A stretch of DNA of 64,000 nucleotides from Paralithodes platypus (Eukaryota; Arthropoda; Malacostraca; Decapoda; Lithodidae): assembly GCA_032716605.1 (NCBI GenBank), contig CM064492.1:54978364-55042363 (forward strand). Reading direction: 5' to 3'. A program made the position numbers and the translations under genes. Below the pieces are notes generated by a model that saw only the letters and a program-made list of their open reading frames with translations, ran no database searches and was not told the DNA's origin. Below are positions 63,989 to 64,000 of the stretch, piece after piece (within the stretch, counting starts at the first letter, position 1; every line of letters starts with the position of its first letter).

Positions 63989-64000
63989 CACCTACTAATG

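Larger units (their letters stand above)
46579..64000 (+). mobile_element. DIRS family D, left end to beyond the window, holding DIRS-A3
   Basis: The left end reads ATTTATTGTTGGCTCC then GTCAATGACGTAAGAGCC, close to the DIRS-B left end (ATTTAGTAATGGTTCTC, GTCAATGACGTGAGAGCC). Downstream lies a repeat-rich leader on both sides of DIRS-A3 (CGGGTACCCTAG-type motifs at 47915-48168 and again from 60735) and an RS-rich gag-like start near 62500. RT and YR would be to the right of the window. The ITR inversion cannot be tested here. Confidence 0.55.

Overview
The window is a metazoan nuclear, repeat-dominated segment. There are no rRNA, tRNA or CRISPR features and no bacterial operon. Almost all coding potential belongs to retrotransposons of two kinds: DIRS-type tyrosine-recombinase (YR) elements and non-LTR elements (LINEs). 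The abundance of DIRS elements together with CR1-, RTE- and R2-type LINEs suggests an aquatic invertebrate, perhaps a decapod crustacean; that is inference from general knowledge. The only candidate host sequence is one spliced-looking exon at 46367-46505.

DIRS elements. Three copies of one family (A) lie at 1-3684 (+, left end outside the window), 4676-19480 (-) and 48170-60711 (-). In sense order, a complete copy has a left inverted terminal repeat (ITR), a long leader, gag with an RS-rich N-terminus, RT-RNase H overlapping a long YR frame, a G-tract hairpin, an internal complementary region (ICR) and a right ITR. The ICR is the reverse complement of the joined right and left ends, the arrangement expected for DIRS circular replication intermediates. 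By the same end structure I recognise three further families: B (24144-44769, -, badly decayed), C (ICR at 20969-21070 and right end at 44925, +) and D (left end at 46579, +, running off the window).

Nesting. Element C is split by a LINE carrying a 2A-like motif (21271-23995) and by element B. B in turn contains an R2-like LINE with a restriction-like endonuclease (28037-31230), a tRNA-derived SINE, two TA-flanked inverted-repeat DNA elements, an RTE-like LINE, a CR1-like LINE holding another LINE fragment, and a further LINE. Element D sits just downstream of the host exon and holds A3 in its leader; A3 itself contains a second 2A-LINE (49580-53246). A2's left ITR contains a pogo-like element (13108-19273), which holds a CR1-like LINE, which holds an RTE-like LINE. 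Target-site duplications support most of these steps.

How the parts work together. DIRS RT/RNase H copies the RNA, the ITR/ICR set is thought to close a circle, and the YR integrates it without a target duplication. The LINEs insert by target-primed reverse transcription and leave simple-sequence or poly(A) tails and short duplications. Most copies are damaged by nonsense codons, frameshifts, 5' truncations or deletions, so the window is largely a fossil record. The longest intact reading frames are the RT and YR frames of A3 and A1.
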